Below are positions 20,245 to 28,265 of a DNA stretch of 64,000 bases, in pieces. Each line of letters begins with the position of its first letter. The stretch's first letter is position 1. The DNA is from SMYC01 sp963578475 (GTDB taxonomy: Bacteria; Acidobacteriota; Vicinamibacteria; Marinacidobacterales; SMYC01). Made by a program: the position numbers and the translations under genes. The stretch is from NCBI GenBank assembly GCA_963578475.1, contig CAUZCL010000005.1, positions 62,001-126,000 on the forward strand. The letters run 5' to 3'. Below the pieces are notes generated by a model. The model did not search any database. It saw nothing but the letters and a program-made list of their open reading frames with translations, and was not told where the DNA came from.

Positions 20245-21728
20245 GCTTTGCATTTTTGGGGCTGCTCCTGCTCGCTTCGACCATGCCCGTCGTGGGCGAA
20301 GCCGAGCTCGATAACGGCCTTCGCATCCTCGTGCTCGAGGACCATTCGCAGCCTCGGGTCGCATGCAAGATCCTCACGCGCTTCGGAGCGATAGTGGAAG
20401 AGCCAGGACGCTTCGGGAGCGCCCATTTTCTCGAGCATCTGATGTTCAAGGGTACCGCCACCATCGGCACCCATGACTGGGAAGCCGAAAAGCCTATCCT
20501 CGACGAGATCCTCGAGCTCGAGCGCGACATCATTCAGGAGCGGAACCGCGCTCGGAGTGAGATGCGTGAGCGGGGTGTTTATCACGACTTCAAGCACGCC
20601 GAGACGACGCCCGAGCTCGAGCACTTGATGAGCATCCTGCACGAGAAAATCATCGAGGACGAGCGCTATGTCGACACCGAAGAGAGCAACAGCTACTACC
20701 AGCGCACGGGCGGTACGCGCCTGACGGCCCAAACCGAGCAGGAATATATGAAGTTCGACATCAACTTGCCGTCGGAGAAGCTCGAGATGTTCTTCCGCAT
20801 CGAGGCCGACCGCATGGTCAACAGCCGCTGGCGCCGATTCGACTCCGAAGTCGGCATCCTCTGGGAGCAACGGCTCGGCGATTTGAACCGGGCCGACACA
20901 GTCTTCAAAGAAGCCGTGGCCTCCGCGAGCGGCGTCGTCTCGCCGGTCTATTGGAACGAAGGCTACGAGACGGACTTCCCGATTCTGGAGCGCAACTACA
21001 CACGTCGGCTCTACGAGACCTGGTTCGTCCCCAACAACACGATCGTCGTGCTCGTCGGCGACACCACGCTCGAGGAAGCCGAGCGGCTCACCAAGAAATA
21101 TTTCGACCGCATCCCGCGCAGCGAGGAGACGCACGACACGTTCGCGGTCGAGCCGCGCCCGGACCACTATGTGCGCGTCGAGATGCAGACGCCCCATTTC
21201 GGGCCGGCCCTCGACATCCGTCACCGCATCCCCGGTGTCGGTCATCCCGACCGCCCGGCTGTCGAGCTGCTCGGCGAGATCCTCGGCGACCCGCGCGGCC
21301 CCATTGGCGCGGCCACGGTCGGTGAAGGCCTCGCGACGAGCCTCGCCTCCAACACCGTCGTGACCCACACGAACCGCTTCAGCTTCCCCGCCACGCTCAA
21401 CGTCGTCGCGCATGGAAGTAACCTCGAAGCCTTGGAGCCGGCCATCATCACCACCATGGAGAGTCTGAGAACCGAGCGGGTTACAGACGATGTCATCCGT
21501 GCCGCGAAGAAGCGCCGACGCGCTTATTGGGAGCGCCGCCGTCTGAACTGGGACGACGTCGCCTTCGACATGGGGCACTATGCGATCATGGATAGCTGGC
21601 AGACGCTCTTTCGCGAAATGGACGCGCTTCAAGAAGTGACGGCAGACGAGTTACTGGCGACCGCGAAGAAATATCTCACAAAGACGAACCGCATCGTCGG
21701 CGTCGCCACGCGGGAGCCGGTGCAATGA
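20241..21728 (+). CDS. M16 (insulinase/processing peptidase family) zinc protease, catalytic subunit
   Basis: A 495-residue exported protein that overlaps ptrB at ATGA. It has a short hydrophobic leader, then the M16 inverted zinc motif H62-x-x-E65-H66 (SAHFLEHLMFKG) and a downstream acidic ligand region. The C-terminal half is the M16C domain (PNNTIVVLVGDTTLEEAERL). M16 enzymes enclose short peptides in a clam-shell chamber, often as active/inactive pairs. The next gene encodes exactly such a partner. Likely periplasmic peptide degradation. Confidence 0.87.
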   Translation: MSFAFLGLLLLASTMPVVGEAELDNGLRILVLEDHSQPRVACKILTRFGAIVEEPGRFGSAHFLEHLMFKGTATIGTHDWEAEKPILDEILELERDIIQERNRARSEMRERGVYHDFKHAETTPELEHLMSILHEKIIEDERYVDTEESNSYYQRTGGTRLTAQTEQEYMKFDINLPSEKLEMFFRIEADRMVNSRWRRFDSEVGILWEQRLGDLNRADTVFKEAVASASGVVSPVYWNEGYETDFPILERNYTRRLYETWFVPNNTIVVLVGDTTLEEAERLTKKYFDRIPRSEETHDTFAVEPRPDHYVRVEMQTPHFGPALDIRHRIPGVGHPDRPAVELLGEILGDPRGPIGAATVGEGLATSLASNTVVTHTNRFSFPATLNVVAHGSNLEALEPAIITTMESLRTERVTDDVIRAAKKRRRAYWERRRLNWDDVAFDMGHYAIMDSWQTLFREMDALQEVTADELLATAKKYLTKTNRIVGVATREPVQ

Positions 21729-23209
21729 GCGGCGGCATCTTGTTGCTCGCTGTAGGTGTCAGTCTTGCTGTGGGAAGCGCCCACGCGCAACGCGATCCGA
21801 TCCCCTTCGACCCGCCCGAAGCCATCGAGCTCGACGACAGCCGATTTGTTCTGCCTGCCCCGGACGACTACCGCGTCGAGCTCGACGAAGGCCTCGTCGC
21901 TTTCATCGCTCTAGACCCGAACACAGCGACCGTAGAGCTCACGGCGCTCATCGGCGCGAGCCGCCTCGATGATCCCGAAGGCAAAGCCGGGCTTGTCGCC
22001 GCTGTGGCCTACGGGATGTGCCAGGTCGAAGGGCTTGGCGACCATCTCTATGCCATGGACGCGCGCTTGTCGGTCACGACGGATAACGAGCAGACCCGAC
22101 TCCACCTGTCATTGCTAACGGAAGACCTCGACGAGGGTATCGCTCTCTTCGCCGAGATGCTCAAGCGCCCAAAGCTCGACGAAGCGACCCTCGATGACTA
22201 TCGACGCGCCGCCGTCCGGCCACTGTGGAACCCGGACGACCCGCGCAAGCGCCCCGAATACGAGCTTCCGAAGCTCCTCTACGGTAATCACCCGGCGGGA
22301 CGCGTACCCAAGGAAGCCAGTGTCGCCGCCATCACCGTCTCAAACCTCCAGAGCTTTCACACGCAGTATTACGTTCCCAATAATGTTGTTCTCGCCGTCT
22401 CCGGCGGTATCGAGCGCGAGCCGGCGACGGCGGCTTTACGCGATGCTCTGTTTCCATGGAAGCGCGGCCGCGTCCGCCACGCCGACGTTCCGGAGATTCC
22501 GAAAGCCACCCCCCGCAAAATTCACGTCTGGAAGGTCGAGCGCCTCCAGGGCTGGATGCTCGTCGGACATCTCGGCCGTCAAGGCCGCGAGGACGAGCAC
22601 GCGGCCCTAGAGGTCGCGAACTACATCCTGGGAGGCAACGGCGCCATCTGGAAGCGCGTCCATCCCGAGATCGCTCCCGCACGCGCGCAGGGTCATTTCG
22701 ACGCGAGGTTTTTCGTCGAAAGCCGAGGCAAGCGCGGCCTCTCGAACGACATCTCGTCCTACGTGCCCGTGGGCTTCCGCGCACCAGCACTCACCTACGC
22801 GGTCACCTTGGGCCGACCGGAATCTATCGCCTTTCTACTGAAGATCATCGACGACGAGTGGCGCAAGATCGGCGAAGACGTGGAAGGTGGCGACATCGAG
22901 ATCGCCAAAGGCGCTCTTACCCAAGGCTACTTCCAAATGCGATATGCAGGCGCGCACGCGACCGCGCTCAGCTTCGCCGAAGAGCTCTTCTTCGAAGGCG
23001 GCCACGACTGGAGCGAGGGTTACATCGAGCGCATCCGCGCGGTGACGAAAGTAGAGGTTCTTGCCGCCGCTCGGAAGTACTACCGCCCCGAAGACCTCGT
23101 GGCGGTCCTCGTCGGACCACTCGACCAGATCCAAAGCTCGGAGCACCCACTCTACAAAGCGAAGCTCGAAGATTTCGGCGAGATCATCGTGCACGGGTGG
23201 AACGAATAA
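21725..23209 (+). CDS. M16 family protease-like subunit lacking the zinc motif
   Basis: A 494-residue exported homologue, with its ATG overlapping the upstream stop. Where the HxxEH motif belongs it has AVAYGMCQVEG, so it cannot bind the catalytic zinc. The C-terminal half is well conserved (YYVPNNVVLAVSGGIERE, GANYILGG-like segment). By analogy with mitochondrial processing peptidase and other bacterial M16 pairs, it should form a heterodimer with the active subunit and shape the substrate chamber. It closes the five-gene unit. Confidence 0.87.
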   Translation: MSGGILLLAVGVSLAVGSAHAQRDPIPFDPPEAIELDDSRFVLPAPDDYRVELDEGLVAFIALDPNTATVELTALIGASRLDDPEGKAGLVAAVAYGMCQVEGLGDHLYAMDARLSVTTDNEQTRLHLSLLTEDLDEGIALFAEMLKRPKLDEATLDDYRRAAVRPLWNPDDPRKRPEYELPKLLYGNHPAGRVPKEASVAAITVSNLQSFHTQYYVPNNVVLAVSGGIEREPATAALRDALFPWKRGRVRHADVPEIPKATPRKIHVWKVERLQGWMLVGHLGRQGREDEHAALEVANYILGGNGAIWKRVHPEIAPARAQGHFDARFFVESRGKRGLSNDISSYVPVGFRAPALTYAVTLGRPESIAFLLKIIDDEWRKIGEDVEGGDIEIAKGALTQGYFQMRYAGAHATALSFAEELFFEGGHDWSEGYIERIRAVTKVEVLAAARKYYRPEDLVAVLVGPLDQIQSSEHPLYKAKLEDFGEIIVHGWNE

Positions 23210-23392
23210 TCAACTTGTTCAGTGTTCTTCAATCACGCTGTGACGCATTCATCGTGATCCAACAGTGGTTCGATGAGCTCGGACGCGTCGTGCCGTGGGA
23301 TCATGGATCTGGGCAAAGCGATCGACGGATCAGTCCGGGTGGGCCAGCGTCTCACGGAGATTCAGCGATAGCCACTCTCGAGGAGAAGTTTC

Positions 23393-24220
23393 ATGCACTC
23401 TGCTTTGATTTCGACCGACGTCATCCAAACGAAGCTCGACCGTGACGACTGGGCCATCGTCGACACGCGCTTTTACTTGCCCGAGACCGAAAGGGGCAAG
23501 GCCGAGCATCTGGAGGCGCACATTCCCGGCGCCGTCTACGCTCACCTCTACGACGATCTGGCCGCCCCTCGAACCGGCAGTAACGGCCGCCATCCTATGC
23601 CCAGCCTCGGGCACATGGTCGACCGATTCTCGCAATGGGGTATCGACGAGAACGTTCAAGTTGTCGTCTACGACAACGCGGGCGGCCAATTCGCCTCGAG
23701 GCTCTGGTGGATGTTGCGCTACCTCGGTCACGAAGCGGTGGCCGTTCTCGATGGCAGCTTTTCTTCCTACGACGGCGAACTTCGAGGCGGACCCGAGAGC
23801 CGCGCGCCGCGCAGATTCACACCGAGAACCCGCGAAGCGATGCGGATAGATGTCGAGGCGCTCGCGCCGCATCTCGACGACTACCTATTGATCGACGCCC
23901 GCGCAGGCGAGAGATTCCGCGGCGAGACAGAGCCACTCGATCCCGTAGCGGGTCACATCCCTGGCGCCCACAATTTGCCCTCGGGAGCGAATCTGGATGA
24001 CCACGGGCGATTCTTGTCACCTACAGCACTGCGTCAACGCTTCGAGTCCGTCATCGGTGAGCGTGACATGTCGGATGTCGTATGTTATTGCGGCTCGGGC
24101 ATCACGGCATGTCACAACCTTCTCGCCATGGAGGTTGCGGCCATCCGAGGCGCGCGACTCTACCCAGGGTCTTGGTCGGAATGGTGCGCCGACGACACCC
24201 GAGCTGTCGAGACCGGCTAG
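23393..24220 (+). CDS. sseA: Thiosulfate/3-mercaptopyruvate sulfurtransferase (tandem rhodanese)
   Basis: A 275-residue protein with two rhodanese domains. The first (about 1-125) is non-catalytic. The second ends in the active loop with Cys233 in CGSGITA, a loop type seen in mercaptopyruvate sulfurtransferases (CG[ST]G[VI]TA). RLWWMLRYLGHEAVAVLDGS links the domains as usual. It moves sulfane sulfur to thiol acceptors or cyanide in the cytoplasm. GAGGAGA lies shortly before ATG 23393. Intact, but bordered downstream by a field of gene scraps. Confidence 0.88.
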   Translation: MHSALISTDVIQTKLDRDDWAIVDTRFYLPETERGKAEHLEAHIPGAVYAHLYDDLAAPRTGSNGRHPMPSLGHMVDRFSQWGIDENVQVVVYDNAGGQFASRLWWMLRYLGHEAVAVLDGSFSSYDGELRGGPESRAPRRFTPRTREAMRIDVEALAPHLDDYLLIDARAGERFRGETEPLDPVAGHIPGAHNLPSGANLDDHGRFLSPTALRQRFESVIGERDMSDVVCYCGSGITACHNLLAMEVAAIRGARLYPGSWSEWCADDTRAVETG

Positions 24221-24288
24221 TCCCGCCGCATGTTGGGTCGGATTGTTTTGCCAACGCCGTGACGGAGCTACGGCACGGGTCCTTGTGA

Positions 24289-24561
24289 ATGGAATCCTTC
24301 TGGCAAGACCTTAGATACGGCATCCGAAGCCTTCTGAAGACGCCTCGCCTCACGGGGTTGGTGCTGCTCTTGATGGCGCTGGGCACGGGCCTCACCGTCA
24401 CCGTCTTCACTTTTCTCAACGCTCGATCCCGCCCTGTGGGTGCCATGGGTTTTCGCGCCCGAGGAGCGCGCCAATCGACAAACGCATGTCTTCTCGCTAG
24501 CTACTTGCCCGCGCGGCAGGCAGGTAGGATCCAGCCGTCGGTGGCACTTCGACACGAGTAG
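24289..24561 (+). pseudogene. ADOP-type ABC permease reduced to its two ends
   Basis: The first 45 residues (MESFWQDLRYGIRSLLKTPR, then a hydrophobic helix) are the start of an acidobacterial duplicated orphan permease, normally about 800 residues. After some 25 unrelated codons the frame ends with LPARQAGRIQPSVALRHE, the characteristic last residues of the same family. So about 90 percent of the gene, including both FtsX-like domains and MacB-type periplasmic parts, is missing and the ends have been brought together. No function expected. Confidence 0.7.
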
Positions 24562-24657
24562 CCGTCTGGCCGCCCGTATCGGAAGGCGACTTTCTTGCCC
24601 CCCTGCTGTTGTGCCGGCCACTTGGGGCGAGCCCGGCCTTTATGGAATGGCAGCGCC

Positions 24658-25383
24658 TCAGTTGCAACGCAACACGGCGATGGGTCCATGCGCGTCGCGC
24701 GCCGCGCCGGGACGTAGCAGGCCACGATCGCTACCGCCGCCAGCAAAAGCGGCATGCCGACAAAGGTCACCGGGTCGGTAGCGCTCACGCCGAACAGCAA
24801 GGTGGAAAGTACTTCGGTGGCGAACAACGCACTCGGGACGCCAATGACGATGCCCACGAGAATGAGACGCAGGCCCTGACTAATTACGAGTCCGAAGATT
24901 TCAGCGGCCGGCGCGCCGAGGGCCATCCGAATGCCGAGCTCGCGCGCTCGCTGGCTGACCGTGTAGCTGATGAGACCATAGAGAGCGATCGAGGCAAGGA
25001 GCAAAGCGACGACACCAAAGATCGAGCCGAGAATCAATGTGAATCTCCGCTCGGCCATAGCTTGCGACACGTAGTCCGTCATGGGAAGTAACGCGTGAAC
25101 GGGAAGGTCCTCATCGATAGAGTGCACGGCGTCTCGGACGACGCTCGCAAGAGCCGAGGGCTCGCCTTCGGTGCGGATAACAATGTCCATGCTGCGGTTG
25201 AATCGTTGTCGGCAAGGGAGGTGCACCTACTCGATTCCTGCCCGCGACAGATCTCTGAAATGAACGTGCTCCACGACCCCGACGACTTCGGTCCATTCGC
25301 GCCGAACGCCCTCCGGTCCGAACACCGGCAGCATCAATCTTTGCCCGACAGCGTCCTGGCATGGCCACGCGCTACTCGCGAGT
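24658..25383 (-). pseudogene. C-terminal fragment of a second ADOP-type ABC permease
   Basis: Minus strand. From about 25383 it reads AWPCQDAVGQRLMLP and EWTEVVGVVEHVHFRDL, then hits an in-frame TAG (25227-25229) where family members have a residue before VYLPYRQ. Afterwards it continues through the final FtsX domain (RRFTLILGSIFGVVALLLA, RARELGIRMALGA) to YVPARRATRMDP. A one-base loss there shifts the frame; the natural end is probably the TGA at 24658. The N-terminal two thirds are absent. It faces the other permease scrap, so two permeases decayed side by side. Confidence 0.7.
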
Positions 25384-25446
25384 ACCTCGCGTGTGGTGGG
25401 AGATGTCGTCATCCAGGACCCAGACTTTGTGCTCGTCGTTGCTCAT
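25372..25446 (-). pseudogene. Scrap resembling the start of an NtrC-type response regulator
   Basis: A 24-codon minus-strand frame begins MSNDEHKVWVLDDD, the usual opening of an NtrC-like receiver domain (beta-1 strand and acidic pocket), then runs into unrelated sequence at the junction with the permease fragment. Too short to be certain, but the DDD after a hydrophobic strand directly behind the Met is characteristic. Confidence 0.35.
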
Positions 25447-25467
25447 TCGCGTCGTCTCGGGGGAGCC

Positions 25468-25790
25468 TCACTTCTCTTTGGCGCGGCCAAACTCGGTCTC
25501 GCTCATCGGCTTGTCATAATCCGGCTGCCAGACGCCTTCACCGTCCGCGATTTTCCCTATCGCCCGGGCCATCTCCCGGACGTGCACGGCCACGGAGCCA
25601 CAGCAGCTTCCGATGTAGTCGACGCCGAGCTCTTTGGCCTTCCGGGCGAACTCCCCCATCTCGTAGCGCGTCAGTTGAAGCGGATCGAGCTCGTGCGGAA
25701 AAGCCGGCGAGGATCATCCCCGAGGCTGTCCGCGTATCGACTGGCCACCGAAAGGCCCGCATCACGTCTTTGACATGTGCGTTGGCTCTC
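25468..25790 (-). pseudogene. C-terminal fragment of a homocysteine S-methyltransferase-like protein
   Basis: The last 75 or so residues are in one frame: FPHELDPLQLTRYEMGEFAR, then GVDYIGSCCGS with the Cys pair that binds catalytic zinc, and a tail ending YDKPMSETEF. Upstream, HVKDVMRAFRWPVDTRTASG is in a different frame, so at least one frameshift is present, and the N-terminal barrel with the first zinc Cys is missing. The family methylates homocysteine from betaine or related donors. This fragment cannot do so. Confidence 0.65.
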
Positions 25791-25904
25791 GATCAGAAGC
25801 TCCAGGCAGAAACTGGATGGCCATCATACGGCCTCCCGCGACGCAGTGTCATCCGACTGCAAGGTTGCATGACCGGGATGTCAAGAGTGCTATCCTGACG
25901 GGCC

Positions 25905-27695
25905 ATGGTGATGCTTCTTTGGCTCGTGCTCGCGCAAAGTGTCGAGATCGAACCGTTGGGCGACTTCGCGCTTCCTTATCGCGCCGATTACGTCGGCTCG
26001 GAGCGCTGCGGCGCATGCCACCAGGATCTCGTCGAGCAAGGAAAGACCCACCACATGGCCCAGACCGGGCGTCCCGCGAATGCAAGCGACCCGCTTTTTT
26101 CGACCGCGTCGGGCGAGGGCGCCCAGACCATTCCACGCGCCGAGGACGTTTCCGCAATCCTCGGCTCGGGAAAGCACGGTGTCACCCCGATCCGAGCCGC
26201 TCCCGGACGCGCCATCCGCGAGCACTTGCTGTCTTACTCGGCCGTTCTCGGAAGCTGGTTCCGCACACCGGGCACGGAAGACACCGACGACCCTCTCGGG
26301 AGCCCCCAGACAGTCGAGGGGTCACGTGCCTGCCTCGGCTGTCACGCGACCACGATCGCATGGAAAGACAATGTCCTAGTCGCGTCGCAGTCCGAGCTCG
26401 GGATTCAATGCCAGCGATGCCACGGCCCCGGAAGCGCGCATATCGACGCTGTTGCCGGCGACTCGCCGGAAGCAACCAAGATATTCAACCCCGGCGTTCT
26501 GACGAGGCACGGACAGGTACGTTTTTGCGCGCAGTGCCACCGCCAACCCATCGACATCGAGCCGCTCGAGGTGCTTGGGCGCGACAAAAAGCTCGCGCGT
26601 CACGCGGGGGCGGGACTAATGATGAGCGCATGTTTTCGCTCGTCGCCGCGGGATCGTACGCTGACCTGCACCGACTGCCACAGTCCGCATAGAAACACCA
26701 CTGCCGCCGATCACGTCCAATATCGTGAAACGTGCTTGCGTTGCCACACCGAGCCCGGTCCCGCGCACGAGTACGAGCGGGTCACACCGTCTTCGGACTG
26801 CATCGGCTGCCACATGCCGAAAGAGTCGGAGGGTTTCTACGGCATGACGTTCACCGATCATTGGATTCGGGTGCCGGGTCGCGCCTCGCGTCAACGTGAC
26901 GACCTGGACTACCTCGAGCTTCTCTATCGCAACGAGTGGGAGATCGACGGGATCGGCGAAGAAAGGCGCTCTCGCCTCGCACTTGGGCTCGCAGAAATCT
27001 TCTTTGGGCTCGGGCGGGGCGAGGACGCATTCCAGTGGGTACGCGAGAGCTTGAGCCACGCCCCCGAAACGCAGCATCGACTCAAAGCGGCCGCAATGTT
27101 CCGGGAAGGCGGCGCGCTCGACGAGGCAGAAGCCATTCTGCACGAAGCACTTGGCCTCGACGCCAATCTGTTGCGCGCCCATTTCGATCTCGGAGAGATC
27201 GCTGCGGAGCGCGGTGCGTATGAAGAAGCGACGGCCCACTACGAGCGGGCCCTGGCTATCAGAAACGATTTCGCCGAAGGCCATACTGCTCTGGGAGCTG
27301 CGCTGCGGCACCAGCATCGTTTGACGGAAGCGCTCGAGCATTATCGCGCGGCCTTCAACCTGGCACCGGAAAACTCGCCTGATGACTGGATGGTGCTCGA
27401 CGGCCTCGCCTGGGTCCTCGCGACACACCCCGAGCCCGCGTTGAGAGATCCCGAGGAGGCTTTGCGACTCGCCGAGCGAGCGGCGACGGTTACCGACTAC
27501 AACAACCCGATCGTGCTCGATACGCTCGCGGCCGCCTATGCTGCGACAGGAGACCTAGTGACGGCACGAAACGCCGTCCAGCGAGCGATCGAGATCGCGG
27601 AAAAAGCTGGAGTCAGCGAGCTGGTCGCGGTTTTCCACGAGCGGCTCGCGGTCTACGAGAGCGGAGCGGCCTTCGTGGCACCGCCCCCGCGCTAG
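25905..27695 (+). CDS. Heptahaem cytochrome c fused to TPR repeats
   Basis: A 596-residue protein with a very short hydrophobic leader (MVMLLWLVLAQS) followed by seven CxxCH sites: CGACH, CLGCH, CQRCH, CAQCH, CTDCH, CLRCH and CIGCH, all within about the first 310 residues. The second half holds about four tetratricopeptide repeats (ALGLDANLLRAHFDLGEIA, ALAIRNDFAEGHTALGAAL). Multihaem-TPR fusions are common in Acidobacteria and Planctomycetes; they probably carry electrons in the periplasm, with the TPRs binding a partner. The exact donor and acceptor are unknown. It converges on the next gene with ten bases between stops. Confidence 0.85.
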   Translation: MVMLLWLVLAQSVEIEPLGDFALPYRADYVGSERCGACHQDLVEQGKTHHMAQTGRPANASDPLFSTASGEGAQTIPRAEDVSAILGSGKHGVTPIRAAPGRAIREHLLSYSAVLGSWFRTPGTEDTDDPLGSPQTVEGSRACLGCHATTIAWKDNVLVASQSELGIQCQRCHGPGSAHIDAVAGDSPEATKIFNPGVLTRHGQVRFCAQCHRQPIDIEPLEVLGRDKKLARHAGAGLMMSACFRSSPRDRTLTCTDCHSPHRNTTAADHVQYRETCLRCHTEPGPAHEYERVTPSSDCIGCHMPKESEGFYGMTFTDHWIRVPGRASRQRDDLDYLELLYRNEWEIDGIGEERRSRLALGLAEIFFGLGRGEDAFQWVRESLSHAPETQHRLKAAAMFREGGALDEAEAILHEALGLDANLLRAHFDLGEIAAERGAYEEATAHYERALAIRNDFAEGHTALGAALRHQHRLTEALEHYRAAFNLAPENSPDDWMVLDGLAWVLATHPEPALRDPEEALRLAERAATVTDYNNPIVLDTLAAAYAATGDLVTARNAVQRAIEIAEKAGVSELVAVFHERLAVYESGAAFVAPPPR

Positions 27696-27705
27696 AGGAG
27701 TCCCG

Positions 27706-28230
27706 TCAGCTCGAGACGAGATTCCAGTAGTTCTCCTTGCAGTACTCTTCGAGCTGCTTCGCAAGGTGCGACGCGGCACCCTTCATGCTGCCGCCGCGCT
27801 CGCGCTCGTCGGCACCCATGAACATCTGCTGAGCGCCACTCGGTAGGGTGACCAGGGTCTGGATGCGATGCCGTTCGGTGATCCAATTGTTGTCGTAGTA
27901 GTTCTTCCCGGTGCCCCTGTCGTTGACCCGCATGTCGAGCTCCCGGCGGTGCTGCTCGTGAACGGCATGCGTCAGGACCTCGACGAGCATGTCCGCGCTT
28001 TCCCGGTCGTCGACGACCTTGAGCCACTTCTTCTTTTTGGCGATGCGTTTCGCCACTTCTTTGGTCACCTTGGGCATGTTAACTTCGTCGTTGGCCAACC
28101 CTTCCGTAAAAACGTAAACCATGAACGGTTGGTCTGGTTTCTTGGGTGGCTTCCGTTGCTCCTGGGCGAAGCTAGTAGCCGCGAAATAAGCACCCCCACA
28201 AATAATAGCGATTAGGACTCGTCGATGCAT
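27706..28230 (-). CDS. Secreted hypothetical protein, 174 residues
   Basis: It starts at ATG 28230 after a clear ribosome site (AAGGAGG, seven bases). A signal peptide (to SFAQ) is followed by a Lys-rich alpha/beta domain with MVYVFTEGLANDEVN, WLKVVDDRESADMLVEVLT and the C-terminal KQLEEYCKENYWNLVSS. The layout resembles small periplasmic proteins that sense or bind by a DUF4136-like fold, but no family can be named. It lies 35 bases after the GWxTD gene on the same strand, probably in its operon. Confidence 0.7.
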   Translation of the reverse strand: MHRRVLIAIICGGAYFAATSFAQEQRKPPKKPDQPFMVYVFTEGLANDEVNMPKVTKEVAKRIAKKKKWLKVVDDRESADMLVEVLTHAVHEQHRRELDMRVNDRGTGKNYYDNNWITERHRIQTLVTLPSGAQQMFMGADERERGGSMKGAASHLAKQLEEYCKENYWNLVSS

Positions 28231-28265
28231 CGAGTGCCTCCTTTTCCGTGTCGGCGGAGATTCGG

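Noticed and set aside
20205..21632. 475-codon minus-strand frame opposite the M16 gene
   Set aside because: Antisense of a conserved zinc protease; open only because of codon bias.
25227..25229. TAG within the minus-strand permease tail as a programmed readthrough site
   Set aside because: The gene also lacks most of its N-terminus and has a frameshift near its end; decay explains it.
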